Shown piece after piece: positions 16,235 through 25,162 of a stretch of DNA of 64,000 nucleotides. Source of the DNA: Paenibacillus sp. 32O-W (GTDB lineage: Bacteria > Bacillota > Bacilli > Paenibacillales > NBRC-103111); assembly GCF_007679495.1 (NCBI RefSeq), contig NZ_VEGP01000007.1, positions 1-64,000 of the forward strand. The letters run 5' to 3'. Made by a program: the position numbers and the translations under genes. Position 1 is the first letter of the stretch, and each line of letters begins with the position of its first letter. Under the pieces are notes generated by a model. The model saw nothing but the letters and a program-made list of their open reading frames with translations. It was not told the DNA's origin and did no database searches.

Positions 16235-17815
16235 ATGAGCTTTGATGTTTGCATTAGAAATGGAATGATTATTGACGGAACCGGGAACGAACGCTACAAG
16301 GCGGATATTGTGATCAAGGACGGCAAAATCGCCGGAATCGGCAGCTTCCCCGACGCGGAGGCGCGTTACACGATCGATGCGAGCGGCCGCGTCGTCAGTC
16401 CCGGCTTTATTGATACACATGTCCATTCGGACGTGATGCTGCTGTGGGACAGGCAGCATGCTTGCGGATTATATCAGGGAGTCACGACCGAAATCCTCGG
16501 TCAGGACGGGTTGTCCTACGCTCCGTTATCCAAGGACAATTTGGAAATGTACTTTAAGTATTTGGGCGGATTGAACGGAACACCGGATATTCCGCTGGAC
16601 TGGTCGACGGTAGAGGAATACCGCAGCAAATTCGACGGAACCGTGGCCATTAATACGGCCTACCAGGTTCCTCATGGCGTTCTGCGCCTGGAAACGGTCG
16701 GCTTCCGAGATGTGCCGCTAACCGGCGCTCATCTGGAGAAGGCCAAGCGCTTGCTGGCTGATGGAATCGATCAGGGAGCCGTTGCTTTCTCCACAGGCCT
16801 TAGTTATTTCCCGGGCTCCTATGGAGATACGCAGGAACTGATTGAGCTGTCCCGTGTCCTTGCGGAGAAGGACAGCATCTATGTCACTCATTTGCGCACC
16901 GTGTTCAAAGGTGAGAAATTCGATGCGATTCAGGAAGCGCTGGATATCGGATGGCAATCCGGCTGCAAAATCCACTATTCCCATTTCCGCACGGGGCCCA
17001 ACAACGCGGGCAAGGTGGATGAGCTGATGGGGCCGATCGATGACGCCTACCAGAAAGGACTTGACGTCAGCCTCGAATTGTATCCTTATGCCTTCGGAAG
17101 CAGCACAGGCGTCATTCACCTGCCGCCTTGGACCGTGGAAGGGGGCTACGAATCGACCCTGGAGAGGCTGGCGGACAAGAAGCTGCGCCCGGCTATTGTG
17201 CGGGACATTCAGAAGGATTTCCCGAATATTGACGGCACTTTCTCCTACCTGCCTTCGGGCCGCAATGATGAATTGCTTGGATTAACGTTCCAGCAAGCGG
17301 CGGACTTGCGCGGTCAGACGGTGTACGAGGTGCTGTGCGACCTGCTCCTTGAAGAGAAGCTGGCTGTGGGGATCTTAGGGGAGCGTCCCGAGGACGAGTC
17401 TGTAGTGAAGCAAATTGAGGACGACCTGTTCGAGCTGCTGTCCCGCCCTTACTATATGGTAGGAAGCGATGCGATTTATCTCGGGCAGAACCCGCATCCT
17501 AGGGCATTCGGAAGCTTTCCCAAGCTGCTCAGGCTGGCCAGGGAGAAGAATTTCTCGCTGGAAGTGCTGATCAACCGGATGACTATGGTGCCTGCCGAGC
17601 GTTTCGGACTTAAGGACAGGGGGGTTATCTTGGAAGGGAAAGCGGCTGATCTCGTAGTGTTCGACGCGGAGACCGTCACGGATACATCCGTAGTTCAGCA
17701 GGCCAGAACAGGCCCGTCAGGTATTTCACACGTATTGGTTAACGGAGAAATTGCGGTGTGGGACGAGAAGGTTACCGGAGTATTCGCGGGCAGGGCGTTG
17801 CCGGTTATGCGATAA
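16235..17815 (+). CDS. D-aminoacylase / N-acyl-D-amino-acid deacylase family amidohydrolase
   Basis: The 526-residue protein is an amidohydrolase of the D-aminoacylase branch. It has the metal motif IDTHVHSD, the GVTTEILGQDG segment, YVTHLR and HYSHFR histidines, and the GSDAIYLGQ aspartate region near the end. Known members remove N-acyl groups from D-amino acids. In the GVTT segment the Alcaligenes enzyme has a metal-bridging Cys (family GNCG); here the sequence is GQDG, so ligand use may differ. The ATG at 16235 lies 6 bases after GGAGGA and is preferred to the adjacent TTG at 16232. It stands between the importer and a SelA/DgaE-like PLP enzyme. This suggests deacylation of an imported N-acyl amino compound before deamination. 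Confidence 0.88.
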   Translation: MSFDVCIRNGMIIDGTGNERYKADIVIKDGKIAGIGSFPDAEARYTIDASGRVVSPGFIDTHVHSDVMLLWDRQHACGLYQGVTTEILGQDGLSYAPLSKDNLEMYFKYLGGLNGTPDIPLDWSTVEEYRSKFDGTVAINTAYQVPHGVLRLETVGFRDVPLTGAHLEKAKRLLADGIDQGAVAFSTGLSYFPGSYGDTQELIELSRVLAEKDSIYVTHLRTVFKGEKFDAIQEALDIGWQSGCKIHYSHFRTGPNNAGKVDELMGPIDDAYQKGLDVSLELYPYAFGSSTGVIHLPPWTVEGGYESTLERLADKKLRPAIVRDIQKDFPNIDGTFSYLPSGRNDELLGLTFQQAADLRGQTVYEVLCDLLLEEKLAVGILGERPEDESVVKQIEDDLFELLSRPYYMVGSDAIYLGQNPHPRAFGSFPKLLRLAREKNFSLEVLINRMTMVPAERFGLKDRGVILEGKAADLVVFDAETVTDTSVVQQARTGPSGISHVLVNGEIAVWDEKVTGVFAGRALPVMR

Positions 17816-17833
17816 GGAAAGGGGAGCAGGATT

Positions 17834-19042
17834 ATGCAATCATTCTATGACCGATTCGGGTTAAGAAAAGTAATTAATGCCAGGGGGCCGGCAACCGTAT
17901 TGGGCGCATCGCGGGTCAAAGACGGCATACGGCAGGATATTTATGACATGCTCGGGCTGTCCGTGGAAATGTGGGAGCTGCAGAGAAGAGCGAACGAAGC
18001 GATCGTTAAGCTGACCGGCGCCGAAGCCGGTGTCGCTGCAGGCTGTACGGCCGCCGGGATGGCCATCAGCATCGCCGCCACGCTGACCGGAGACGATATG
18101 GGCAAGATCAAGGAGCTGCCGATTATCCGGGGGCCGAAGCATAAAGTAGTCATTCAGAAAGGCCATGTTATCGGAATCGGCGATACGCCGGCCAACCAAT
18201 TGATAAGGCTGACCGGTGCGGAGCCCGTGGAAATCGGCGAGGCGCTCGATTGTGCCTCCTATCATCTGGAGGCCGCACTCACCTCCGATGTAGCCGCGGC
18301 CGTCTATGTGATGATGGATGTGTTTCCTCCCAATCTGCTGCCGTTCGATAAATTCGTGGAGATCTGTAAGTCCAAGGGTGTTCCCGTCATTGTCGACGCC
18401 GCTTACGACACCGATTTCCGCCATTCCATCGCCAAAGGGGCGGATTTGGTCGTTCACAGCGGGCAGAAATGGCTCGGGGGAGCGACTTCAGCTCTCGTCG
18501 CCGGGCGCAAGGATCTGGTACACGCCTGTTTCCTGCAGGAGTTGGGCATCGGGCGGCCGATGAAGGTGGGCAAGGAAGGCGTGCTCGGATTGATCTCGGC
18601 CATCGAGCATTGGCTGGCCAGGGACGAAGAGGCGATTATCCGGCAGCAGGAGGCGTTTGCCGAGCGTTTTATTGCGGCCATGGCCGAAGTTCCGGGTTTG
18701 ACGGGGTCGATCAAGCGTACCCGCTTCTCGCCGTCCGTCAGAGTCGTCATGGAGATCGATGAAGAACAGACCGGGGTTCCGGCATGGGAGATCAACATGA
18801 AGCTGGGAACCGGCGATCCGGTCATTAAAATGGACGATTACGCCGTATACCACGGGAAAATGGAATTCGATCTGTCCTTTCTTGACGATGGGGACGAGAG
18901 AACGATCATTAAAGCTATTGCCTCTATTGTAGAGGAGAAGAAGAAGAACGGCGGCGCAGTTCGGCAGCCGGAGCCGATGAATCGTCTGGATCTACAGTAT
19001 CACACATTGAGGCGGTGGTTGGATGACAACCCGAGGGCATAA
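17834..19042 (+). CDS. SelA/DgaE-like PLP-dependent enzyme (putative amino-acid or D-glucosaminate ammonia-lyase)
   Basis: The 402-residue fold-type-I PLP protein has the Schiff-base lysine in VVHSGQKWLGG near residue 215, preceded by VIVDAAYDTDF with the PLP-binding aspartate. The overall pattern fits the SelA-like/DgaE group, which includes D-glucosaminate-6-phosphate ammonia-lyase. Selenocysteine synthase itself is unlikely, since nothing else of the Sec system is present. The start follows GGGGAG. Next to the D-aminoacylase and with RidA in the same run, the simplest role is elimination of ammonia from the deacylated D-amino compound, giving a 2-keto(-3-deoxy) acid. Substrate unproven. 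Confidence 0.8.
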   Translation: MQSFYDRFGLRKVINARGPATVLGASRVKDGIRQDIYDMLGLSVEMWELQRRANEAIVKLTGAEAGVAAGCTAAGMAISIAATLTGDDMGKIKELPIIRGPKHKVVIQKGHVIGIGDTPANQLIRLTGAEPVEIGEALDCASYHLEAALTSDVAAAVYVMMDVFPPNLLPFDKFVEICKSKGVPVIVDAAYDTDFRHSIAKGADLVVHSGQKWLGGATSALVAGRKDLVHACFLQELGIGRPMKVGKEGVLGLISAIEHWLARDEEAIIRQQEAFAERFIAAMAEVPGLTGSIKRTRFSPSVRVVMEIDEEQTGVPAWEINMKLGTGDPVIKMDDYAVYHGKMEFDLSFLDDGDERTIIKAIASIVEEKKKNGGAVRQPEPMNRLDLQYHTLRRWLDDNPRA

Positions 19043-20042
19043 GCTGCGGTTCGGACTGATTGGTTTTTCCCAAGGGTTCTACGCAACCACCTATACCCGG
19101 CACTTGGCGAAGCTCAAGGAGGTTGAAGTGGTTGCCTGCTGTGATCTGGGCCAATCACCGGAGTATGTGGAGGAGTGTGCGGGAACGACGGCAAGCCGGT
19201 TTTGCGAAGAGATCGGCTGCCGTCTGGTTCATCAGCCCGAGGAGCTGTTTGAGCTTGGCGTAGATGCGGTCATGGTCGCTTGTGAGGTATGGGAGCATGC
19301 GAAATACGCGGACATGGCGCTCCGGCATGGCTGCCATGTCTTCGTCGGCAAGCCGTTATCGCTGGAACCGGATGAAATCCGTTCCCTGATGCGGACGGCG
19401 GAAGCCGGAAGAAGCATCGTCCTGCCGGGCAACCCTCTGCGTTATGAGGGATCGATCATCTCCATAGCCGATCGGATTCGCCGGGGAGAGATCGGCCGGC
19501 CTACGAATTTGCGGCTGTTCATCCATCATGAGGCGATGATTCATCAGGAATGGGAGCGGGACCCTGCACGAAGCGGAGGTCCTCTCGGCACCTTCGGTGT
19601 CTATCTTATCGATACGGTCCGCTGGATGACCGGAGATGATTTGACGGAGCTTTATGCGGCGGGCGGACAATATGTATTCCGGCAAATCGGCACCTGGGAT
19701 ACCGTTCAGGCCATGGGCAAAACGTCGGGAGGCGCACTCGTGCAATTAAATCTTGTCTCCTCGATGGATTGGGATTTCCCGTTCTATATGCTGGACATTG
19801 TCGGAACCAAAGGAGTGATCCGGACCGATCACGACCGTTTCTCCTATGTTATGCAAAATCCGAAAACCGAGCTGGGTCCGATCCGTTATGATCCTATGGG
19901 AAGCCTGGAAATCGAGCATTTTCTGAACTGCTGTCTGGGAAGAGAGGAGCAGTGCATGACATTGGAGGATATGCTGCATGCGGCCAACGGAATCAAGGCC
20001 ATGGAGCAGAGCATTCGGACCGGCCAGCCTGTTCTGTTGTAA
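19023..20042 (+). CDS. Gfo/Idh/MocA family oxidoreductase (1 of 3)
   Basis: This 339-residue protein has an N-terminal Rossmann fold and a C-terminal Gfo/Idh/MocA beta-sheet domain. The usual EKP motif is changed to GKP in HVFVGKPLSLEPDE, so catalysis may be altered. The first Gly-rich loop is also unusual (LIGFSQGFYATTY). The ATG at 19023 overlaps the preceding gene by 20 bp with only a weak GAGGCGG-like site, so translation is probably coupled. Three such genes in series suggest successive oxidation and reduction of sugar-like intermediates. Confidence 0.82.
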   Translation: MTTRGHKLRFGLIGFSQGFYATTYTRHLAKLKEVEVVACCDLGQSPEYVEECAGTTASRFCEEIGCRLVHQPEELFELGVDAVMVACEVWEHAKYADMALRHGCHVFVGKPLSLEPDEIRSLMRTAEAGRSIVLPGNPLRYEGSIISIADRIRRGEIGRPTNLRLFIHHEAMIHQEWERDPARSGGPLGTFGVYLIDTVRWMTGDDLTELYAAGGQYVFRQIGTWDTVQAMGKTSGGALVQLNLVSSMDWDFPFYMLDIVGTKGVIRTDHDRFSYVMQNPKTELGPIRYDPMGSLEIEHFLNCCLGREEQCMTLEDMLHAANGIKAMEQSIRTGQPVLL

Positions 20043-20099
20043 GTGCATAACGGTAATGCACACTAAGAGCGAGCAAGATTGCAGAGGAGGAACTTCAGG

Positions 20100-21116
20100 G
20101 TGAAGAAGAGGATCATTATCATTGGTGCGGGCTGGGCCGGCCAGCATCACGCCCGCGCGGTATACGAGCATCATGACACCGAGCTTGCGGCCATTATCGA
20201 CCGGGGGGAAGAAGCGGCGGGAGCATTGGCACAGAAGCTCGGAGGCGTCCCTTATTATCAGTCGCTGGAGGAGCTGGAGCGGCAGGGAACCGGCTACGAT
20301 GCGGCGGTCATCTGCACATTGCCGGATACCCACGCTTCCTTCTGCAAGGCGCTTCTGCAACGCGGCAAGCATCTGTTCTGTGAGAAGCCGGCCGGCAAAA
20401 ACTCCGGCGAAATCGCCTGGCTGCTCGCGCTCTCCAGAACAACGGAGGCGATTGCGGGCGTCAACTACAACCAGAGATACTCTCCTTGCTACCGGAAGCT
20501 GAAGGATAAAATCAGCGGCGAGAAGCCGCATTTAATCGCCATATCCATGCAGCAGCAGGGCCCGGTGAAGCAGTCCGACCTGGCCCATCCTTACTTTATT
20601 GTGACGGATTCCTGCTGCCATATGATTGATACCTTAAGGTATATTAACGGGGAGATCCGCAGCGTCTATGCTGTCGGCAAACGGATTGACAGCGAAATCC
20701 TGTCCGACGTGGCCGTCAGCCTCGAATTCCGCAACGGCAGCATCGGAGTCATGACCCATACGTTCGTCGGCGGCGTCCATGAAAGCCAACATCCGTTCCA
20801 GCATTTCGAGCTGTCTACGGACAAGGCCAGGTATGAGGTGACGAACATGCTGGAAGGTCTTCACACCTATCCTCACCATTCGATGGAAAGAACGACCTGG
20901 TCGCCCTCCGTCTTCGAAAGCTGCAATTATGCGGAGACGCTGAAGAGTTCGATTCACGCTTGGATAGAGAGCTTGACCGGTTCTTCACCGGCACCCGTCG
21001 ACCTCCTGGATGCCTACCGCAATGCATTGGTTGTCGAAGCCTGCATTAAATCTCTGGAAACCGGACTGAGAGTTCAATTGCAAGATGATATTGAGACAGG
21101 GGGCGGGTTAATATGA
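20100..21116 (+). CDS. Gfo/Idh/MocA family oxidoreductase (2 of 3)
   Basis: The 338-residue protein begins VKKRIIIIGAGWAGQHHA, a GxGxxG-type NAD(P)-binding loop. It has a canonical CEKPAGKNS lysine motif near residue 99 and a C-terminal substrate domain. The GTG at 20100 is chosen as start because GAGGAGG lies 9 bases upstream; a TTG at 20079 would place that site inside the gene. It ends in an ATGA overlap with the third oxidoreductase. The specific sugar substrate cannot be assigned. Confidence 0.85.
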   Translation: MKKRIIIIGAGWAGQHHARAVYEHHDTELAAIIDRGEEAAGALAQKLGGVPYYQSLEELERQGTGYDAAVICTLPDTHASFCKALLQRGKHLFCEKPAGKNSGEIAWLLALSRTTEAIAGVNYNQRYSPCYRKLKDKISGEKPHLIAISMQQQGPVKQSDLAHPYFIVTDSCCHMIDTLRYINGEIRSVYAVGKRIDSEILSDVAVSLEFRNGSIGVMTHTFVGGVHESQHPFQHFELSTDKARYEVTNMLEGLHTYPHHSMERTTWSPSVFESCNYAETLKSSIHAWIESLTGSSPAPVDLLDAYRNALVVEACIKSLETGLRVQLQDDIETGGGLI

Positions 21117-22075
21117 AGAAAATCGGCTTTATTGGCTGTGGCGAAATTGCCCATATCCATGCCGCATGCATACTGCGGCATGGAGGAACGGTTGCCGGAG
21201 GCTTCGATCTTGCGGAGTCTTCGGCCGGCAAGCTGACTGCAGCTTACGGAGGAAAAATCTACCTCTCGGCGGAAGAGCTCTGCGCGGACTCTGATGTCGA
21301 TGCCGTCTATATCTGCACCCGGCATGATTCGCATGTTGCCTATATCGCGATGGCCGCGGGCCATGGCAAAGCCGTCTTCTGCGAGAAGCCGATCGGGCTT
21401 CGGCTGGCGGATGCGGAACAGGCAGCGGACATTGTCGCGAGCAGCGGCATCCGTTTCGCAATGGGATTTAATCACCGTTACTCTCCCGGAATGCAGAGAT
21501 TGAAACGATTTATTGACCAGGCCGGATCGAAGGTCGATGCTCTGAATGCCCAATTCGTTACGGCCCCGTTCATGCAGGGATGGGCAGGGGGCGCTGAGCA
21601 GGGAGGCGGCGTTTTTGTCTGTCTGGGAAGTCATATATTTGATCTGGTCCATTACCTAATCCCGGGCGAGATTCAAGAGGTCAAGGCGGTTTCCTCCCGG
21701 ATCCGGCTGGGCCCGGAATATGAGGATGACGCTTTTGCGGCGATTCTGATGACAGAGGCCGGGCAAATGCTGACGCTCAATGCCCATGAATTCGGAAATG
21801 CTTCTTATTCCACCGATCCCGGGCACCGCATCAATACCATAACGGTATTTAAAGGTCATGAAGCGGCTTCCGCAGGCACCGGCCATTTCGAAAGCTTCTC
21901 TGCCGGCGGAAGCACGATGGAGCGGTTTCCGGCAGATCATTTGTCTTTATGGGGATACTCCGAGCTTAACCGCAGATTTTTGCTGACCTTACAAGGAAAA
22001 GCGGTGGAAATTCCGGGAGTGGACGCGGGCTTGTTCGCGGCCCAACTTATCGAACGCTGTAAGGAAGGCTTATAA
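21113..22075 (+). CDS. Gfo/Idh/MocA family oxidoreductase (3 of 3)
   Basis: The 320-residue protein starts MKKIGFIGCGEIAHIHAA and carries the EKP motif in FCEKPIGLRL near residue 92. NHRYSP and GGVFVCLGSH follow, typical of the family's catalytic face. The start overlaps the preceding stop as ATGA, so the two genes are translationally coupled. Together with its neighbours it may oxidise a sugar, epimerise through a keto intermediate, or reduce a keto acid. Confidence 0.87.
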   Translation: MKKIGFIGCGEIAHIHAACILRHGGTVAGGFDLAESSAGKLTAAYGGKIYLSAEELCADSDVDAVYICTRHDSHVAYIAMAAGHGKAVFCEKPIGLRLADAEQAADIVASSGIRFAMGFNHRYSPGMQRLKRFIDQAGSKVDALNAQFVTAPFMQGWAGGAEQGGGVFVCLGSHIFDLVHYLIPGEIQEVKAVSSRIRLGPEYEDDAFAAILMTEAGQMLTLNAHEFGNASYSTDPGHRINTITVFKGHEAASAGTGHFESFSAGGSTMERFPADHLSLWGYSELNRRFLLTLQGKAVEIPGVDAGLFAAQLIERCKEGL

Positions 22076-22105
22076 GATAGATCCAACATGGCGGAGGTAA
22101 TCGTT

Positions 22106-23284
22106 TTGAACAAAAGAACCATTTTCATATATGCATGGGACTTGCTGGATGAAGGGATCGAGCCTGTACTGAACAAGTTGAAGGAAATGGGTGTAACCGG
22201 CATTGCGGTGACGGCCGCCTATCATTCCGGAAAGTTTTTGCTGCCCCATAATCCGCATAGAAAAATATACTATCACCCTTACAGTTCCGTATACTATAAT
22301 GTAAATACTACCAAATATGGGCAGCTCCTGCCCCGGACGGGGGAAGCATTCGAGCAGCACCGCAGCGCGTCGCGAGGAACGGGTGCACCCGGAGACTTAT
22401 TGACATTGATATGTCATCACGCCAAAGCACTTCAGATGGAAGTTTACGCATGGGTTGTAGGCTTCCACAATTCATATCTCGGAGAGGCCTTCCCTGAATT
22501 TACGGTTCGCAATGCGTTCGGGGAGTCTTACCGGCATGCCTTATGTCCGGCGCACAAGGAAACGCAGCAGTATGTGAAGGCAATCCTTTCGGATTTGGCC
22601 GAAGGCTATGATTTAGACGGCTTTGTGCTGGAATCATTCGATTATCCCGGTATGCTTCATGGCGACCATCATGAGTTGGTCTGCTCTGCCCGCAAGGATG
22701 AGCTTGAACGGCTGCTGGGGCTTTGTTTCTGTAATCAATGCATGGCCAATGCCCGGGCTGCAGGAATAGATGCGGACCGGTTCCGGCAGGAAATCGCACA
22801 TGCGGCGGAAACGGTGGCCAACAGCCGGGAGCCCGTAACTGCGACGTCTCTCCCTCAATATATGCAATTCATTCAAATGAGGGAAGACACGGTGGACGCT
22901 GTTTTCGCACAGTGCCGCAGTATCGTTGACGGCTCCGGGAAGCCTCTGCAGATGCTTAGCACCCTGTGGATGGCCTATGGAGCCGAGCCGGGACTGTATG
23001 GCATGAATCCACGAAGGCTCGACCGGTATATAGATCAATGGGTAGCCTGCTATCCGTCTTCCGCTGAGGATACGGTACCGTTCGTGGACAGAGCCCTGCA
23101 ATCCGTCCCGCGGCATAAGCTGGCGGCAGGCGTCAGAATGATCGAGCCTGAAATCACGGCCCCGGAACATCTGGACGGCTATTTGAACGCTTATGCCAAA
23201 GCGGGGGTTAACGATTTGTTTTTCTATAATTACGGCTTGGCGTCCAGAGAAATAGTCGAGCGGCTTGGGATAAGCCTCGAATAA
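22106..23284 (+). CDS. Uncharacterised TIM-barrel-like protein (GHL10/DUF187-like)
   Basis: This 392-residue protein has no signal peptide. The pattern KRTIFIYAWDLLDEG, VYAWVVGFHNS, ALCPAHKETQQY and YDLDGFVLESFDYPG resembles putative glycoside hydrolases of the GHL10/family-10 TIM-barrel type. A CFCNQC segment follows. I do not know a biochemical activity for such cytosolic members. The TTG at 22106 lies 7 bases after GGAGGT and is preferred to the ATG at 22088, which overlaps that site. Its place after the oxidoreductases and before the ROK repressor marks it as part of the same pathway, perhaps acting on a modified sugar. Confidence 0.65.
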   Translation: MNKRTIFIYAWDLLDEGIEPVLNKLKEMGVTGIAVTAAYHSGKFLLPHNPHRKIYYHPYSSVYYNVNTTKYGQLLPRTGEAFEQHRSASRGTGAPGDLLTLICHHAKALQMEVYAWVVGFHNSYLGEAFPEFTVRNAFGESYRHALCPAHKETQQYVKAILSDLAEGYDLDGFVLESFDYPGMLHGDHHELVCSARKDELERLLGLCFCNQCMANARAAGIDADRFRQEIAHAAETVANSREPVTATSLPQYMQFIQMREDTVDAVFAQCRSIVDGSGKPLQMLSTLWMAYGAEPGLYGMNPRRLDRYIDQWVACYPSSAEDTVPFVDRALQSVPRHKLAAGVRMIEPEITAPEHLDGYLNAYAKAGVNDLFFYNYGLASREIVERLGISLE

Positions 23285-23296
23285 AGAGGAGGACAC

Positions 23297-24532
23297 ATGG
23301 TCAAATTTGCCAAAGCGGGTGACCAGAGGTTTCTGCAAACTTTAAACAGAACGCTGGTCTTGAATACTATACATCATTTTAAGACGATATCTCGAATCGA
23401 TATAGCCAAAAAAACAAAATTGAGTCAAAGCACCGTCTCCAACGTGGTGGATGCCTTGGAGAAAGAAGGCTACATTGTCGAGGTCGGAACGGGCAATTCG
23501 ACCAAGGCGGGAGGCCGGCGCCCAACATTGCTCACCATAAACGCAGCCGGCGGATATATGGCTACTCTTGCAGTCGTCACGGAAGCTTTTCATATTACGC
23601 TGCAGGTCTGCCTGTTCGATCTGCATCTGACGATGGTGGACGAGCAGGAAATAGAGGTCAAGGAAAAAGGCGCGGAGTTAGTCGAAACGATCAAAGCTTG
23701 CGTCCACAGCTTCCTTCAGAAGCATGCCGACAAAAATATTATCGGCCTCGGGTTTTCCATGCCTACGGTATTGGACCGGGCAGGCGTCGTATATAGAGGA
23801 CACTTGTTGGAATTGGAAGATTACCCGTTTGAGGAAGAGATGCGCAAAGCGTTCCCGTCCTTGTTTCTCGTTGTGGAGCAGGAACAGCATGCGGCCATTC
23901 TCGGGGAGCGTGCGATCGGTCCGGCCAAGGATGTTAATAACCTTATCTATGTGACGGTGGGCAGGGGGATCGGATCCTCGGTCATCGTCAATAACGAACT
24001 GATTCGTGGAGAATATGGCGGGGCCGGAGAAATCGGGCACATGTCCATTAATAAATACGGCCCCAAATGCATATGCGGCAAGAAAGGCTGTCTGCGCTTG
24101 TACGCAACGGAGCTGGCCTTCATTAATAAAATCAATGAGGCTGCCCAGAACGGGTTTCCGCTGCCCCCCAAAATCTACAATTCTGTGCTGGATCAATGCA
24201 ATATCCGCGAAGTGTATAATCTGGCGATGGAGGGGGATGAATTTTGCAGAGAAATGCTGACCAGCTTGCTTGACGATCTGTCCATCGGCTTAAGCAATTT
24301 AATTTACCTGATCAATCCGAAGATGATTATCATTGGCGGAAATTTATTGTTTGCCAAGCCTTTCGTGCTTCCTTATATTACGGACAAGCTTAAGGAAATT
24401 ATGGATTCACCGACTGCGGATATAGAAATTGTTGGAGCCGCCCTGGGTAATAAATCATCGGTTTACGGAATGGCCTCATTAATTCTGGATAAGCATTTTT
24501 TGAAGAAGGAATTAATGTTTCACAGTGCGTGA
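23297..24532 (+). CDS. ROK family transcriptional repressor (XylR/NagC type)
   Basis: The 411-residue protein has a winged helix (about residues 25-65, with SRIDIAKKTKLSQSTVSNVV) and a ROK domain. The latter has GRGIGSSVIVNNELIRGE, EIGH and the zinc motif CICGKKGCL. The family consensus glutamate after the last Cys is replaced by Arg. N-terminal HTH plus ROK marks it as a sugar-responsive regulator rather than a kinase. AGAGGAGG precedes the ATG. XylR-type operators at 9986-10008 and 12505-12527 fit this protein, implying repression of the whole run, including its own gene, until a sugar effector binds. Confidence 0.9.
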   Translation: MVKFAKAGDQRFLQTLNRTLVLNTIHHFKTISRIDIAKKTKLSQSTVSNVVDALEKEGYIVEVGTGNSTKAGGRRPTLLTINAAGGYMATLAVVTEAFHITLQVCLFDLHLTMVDEQEIEVKEKGAELVETIKACVHSFLQKHADKNIIGLGFSMPTVLDRAGVVYRGHLLELEDYPFEEEMRKAFPSLFLVVEQEQHAAILGERAIGPAKDVNNLIYVTVGRGIGSSVIVNNELIRGEYGGAGEIGHMSINKYGPKCICGKKGCLRLYATELAFINKINEAAQNGFPLPPKIYNSVLDQCNIREVYNLAMEGDEFCREMLTSLLDDLSIGLSNLIYLINPKMIIIGGNLLFAKPFVLPYITDKLKEIMDSPTADIEIVGAALGNKSSVYGMASLILDKHFLKKELMFHSA

Positions 24533-24585
24533 GCGATGGACAACGAAGAGGCCCCTTCATTTTTTTGAAAATACAGCGATTAATT

Positions 24586-24623
24586 CAGGCGGGTTTGCGT
24601 GGTTACGTAAACCCGCCTGTTTG
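24586..24623 (+). terminator. Terminator of the ROK-controlled gene run
   Basis: A perfect 11-bp stem CAGGCGGGTTT / AAACCCGCCTG encloses a 12-base loop and is followed by TTTG. The short T-tract makes it moderately strong. Confidence 0.7.
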
Positions 24624-24712
24624 TGCTGCGACGGGGTCCGGGCATAACCATGATTCACCGATTCTGGGTCAGTGTCATATGTTGTAGCAGTATGGGGAAG
24701 GGGGGTAAAAGC

Positions 24713-25162
24713 TTGGTAAAGCTTACTTTAGAGACCGCGAAGAGATTACTGGCAGCCGCCGAACAAAAATCCCGCCAGATGGGACTCTCCAGCAATATAG
24801 CGATTGTGGATGACGGTGGGAACCTGGTTGCTTTTCAGCGTATGGATAATGCTCGAATTGCGGGAATCGAAATTTCGAAGAATAAGGCTTGGACGAGTGT
24901 AAGCATGCAAATGCCGACGGCAAATTTGGCGCAAACCGCTCAGCCGGGTGGCCCTACGTTTGGTATAAATACCACGAACTTTGGCAGAATTGTTATCCTG
25001 GGAGGAGGCATTCCATTAGTCAGTAACGGACATATTGTTGGCGGTATTGGCGTAAGCGGAGGGACCAGCGCCCAAGACATCGAAATTGCCAACGCGGCGG
25101 TTCAAGCCTTCGAGGGGAAGGTCAACGCTCGTATTGGGTCCTTGCAGCAGTCATACAGTTAA
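24713..25162 (+). CDS. GlcG/HbpS-like (DUF336) heme-degrading-domain protein
   Basis: The 149-residue protein matches the DUF336/GlcG/HbpS family in length and pattern. KLTLETAKRLLAAAEQKS starts it, then IAIVDDGGNLVAFQRMD, then GGIPLV...GGIGVSGGTSAQD. Family roles include heme binding and unknown functions beside glycolate or diol metabolism genes. The TTG at 24713 follows AGGGGGGT; an in-frame ATG at 24692 and a longer frame from 24623 are less likely. It stands alone after the ROK locus, on the same strand but beyond a terminator. Confidence 0.82.
   Translation: MVKLTLETAKRLLAAAEQKSRQMGLSSNIAIVDDGGNLVAFQRMDNARIAGIEISKNKAWTSVSMQMPTANLAQTAQPGGPTFGINTTNFGRIVILGGGIPLVSNGHIVGGIGVSGGTSAQDIEIANAAVQAFEGKVNARIGSLQQSYS

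Noticed and set aside
17834..19042. Selenocysteine synthase (SelA)
   Set aside because: No SelB, SelD or tRNA-Sec is present, and the catabolic context fits the DgaE-like ammonia-lyase group better.
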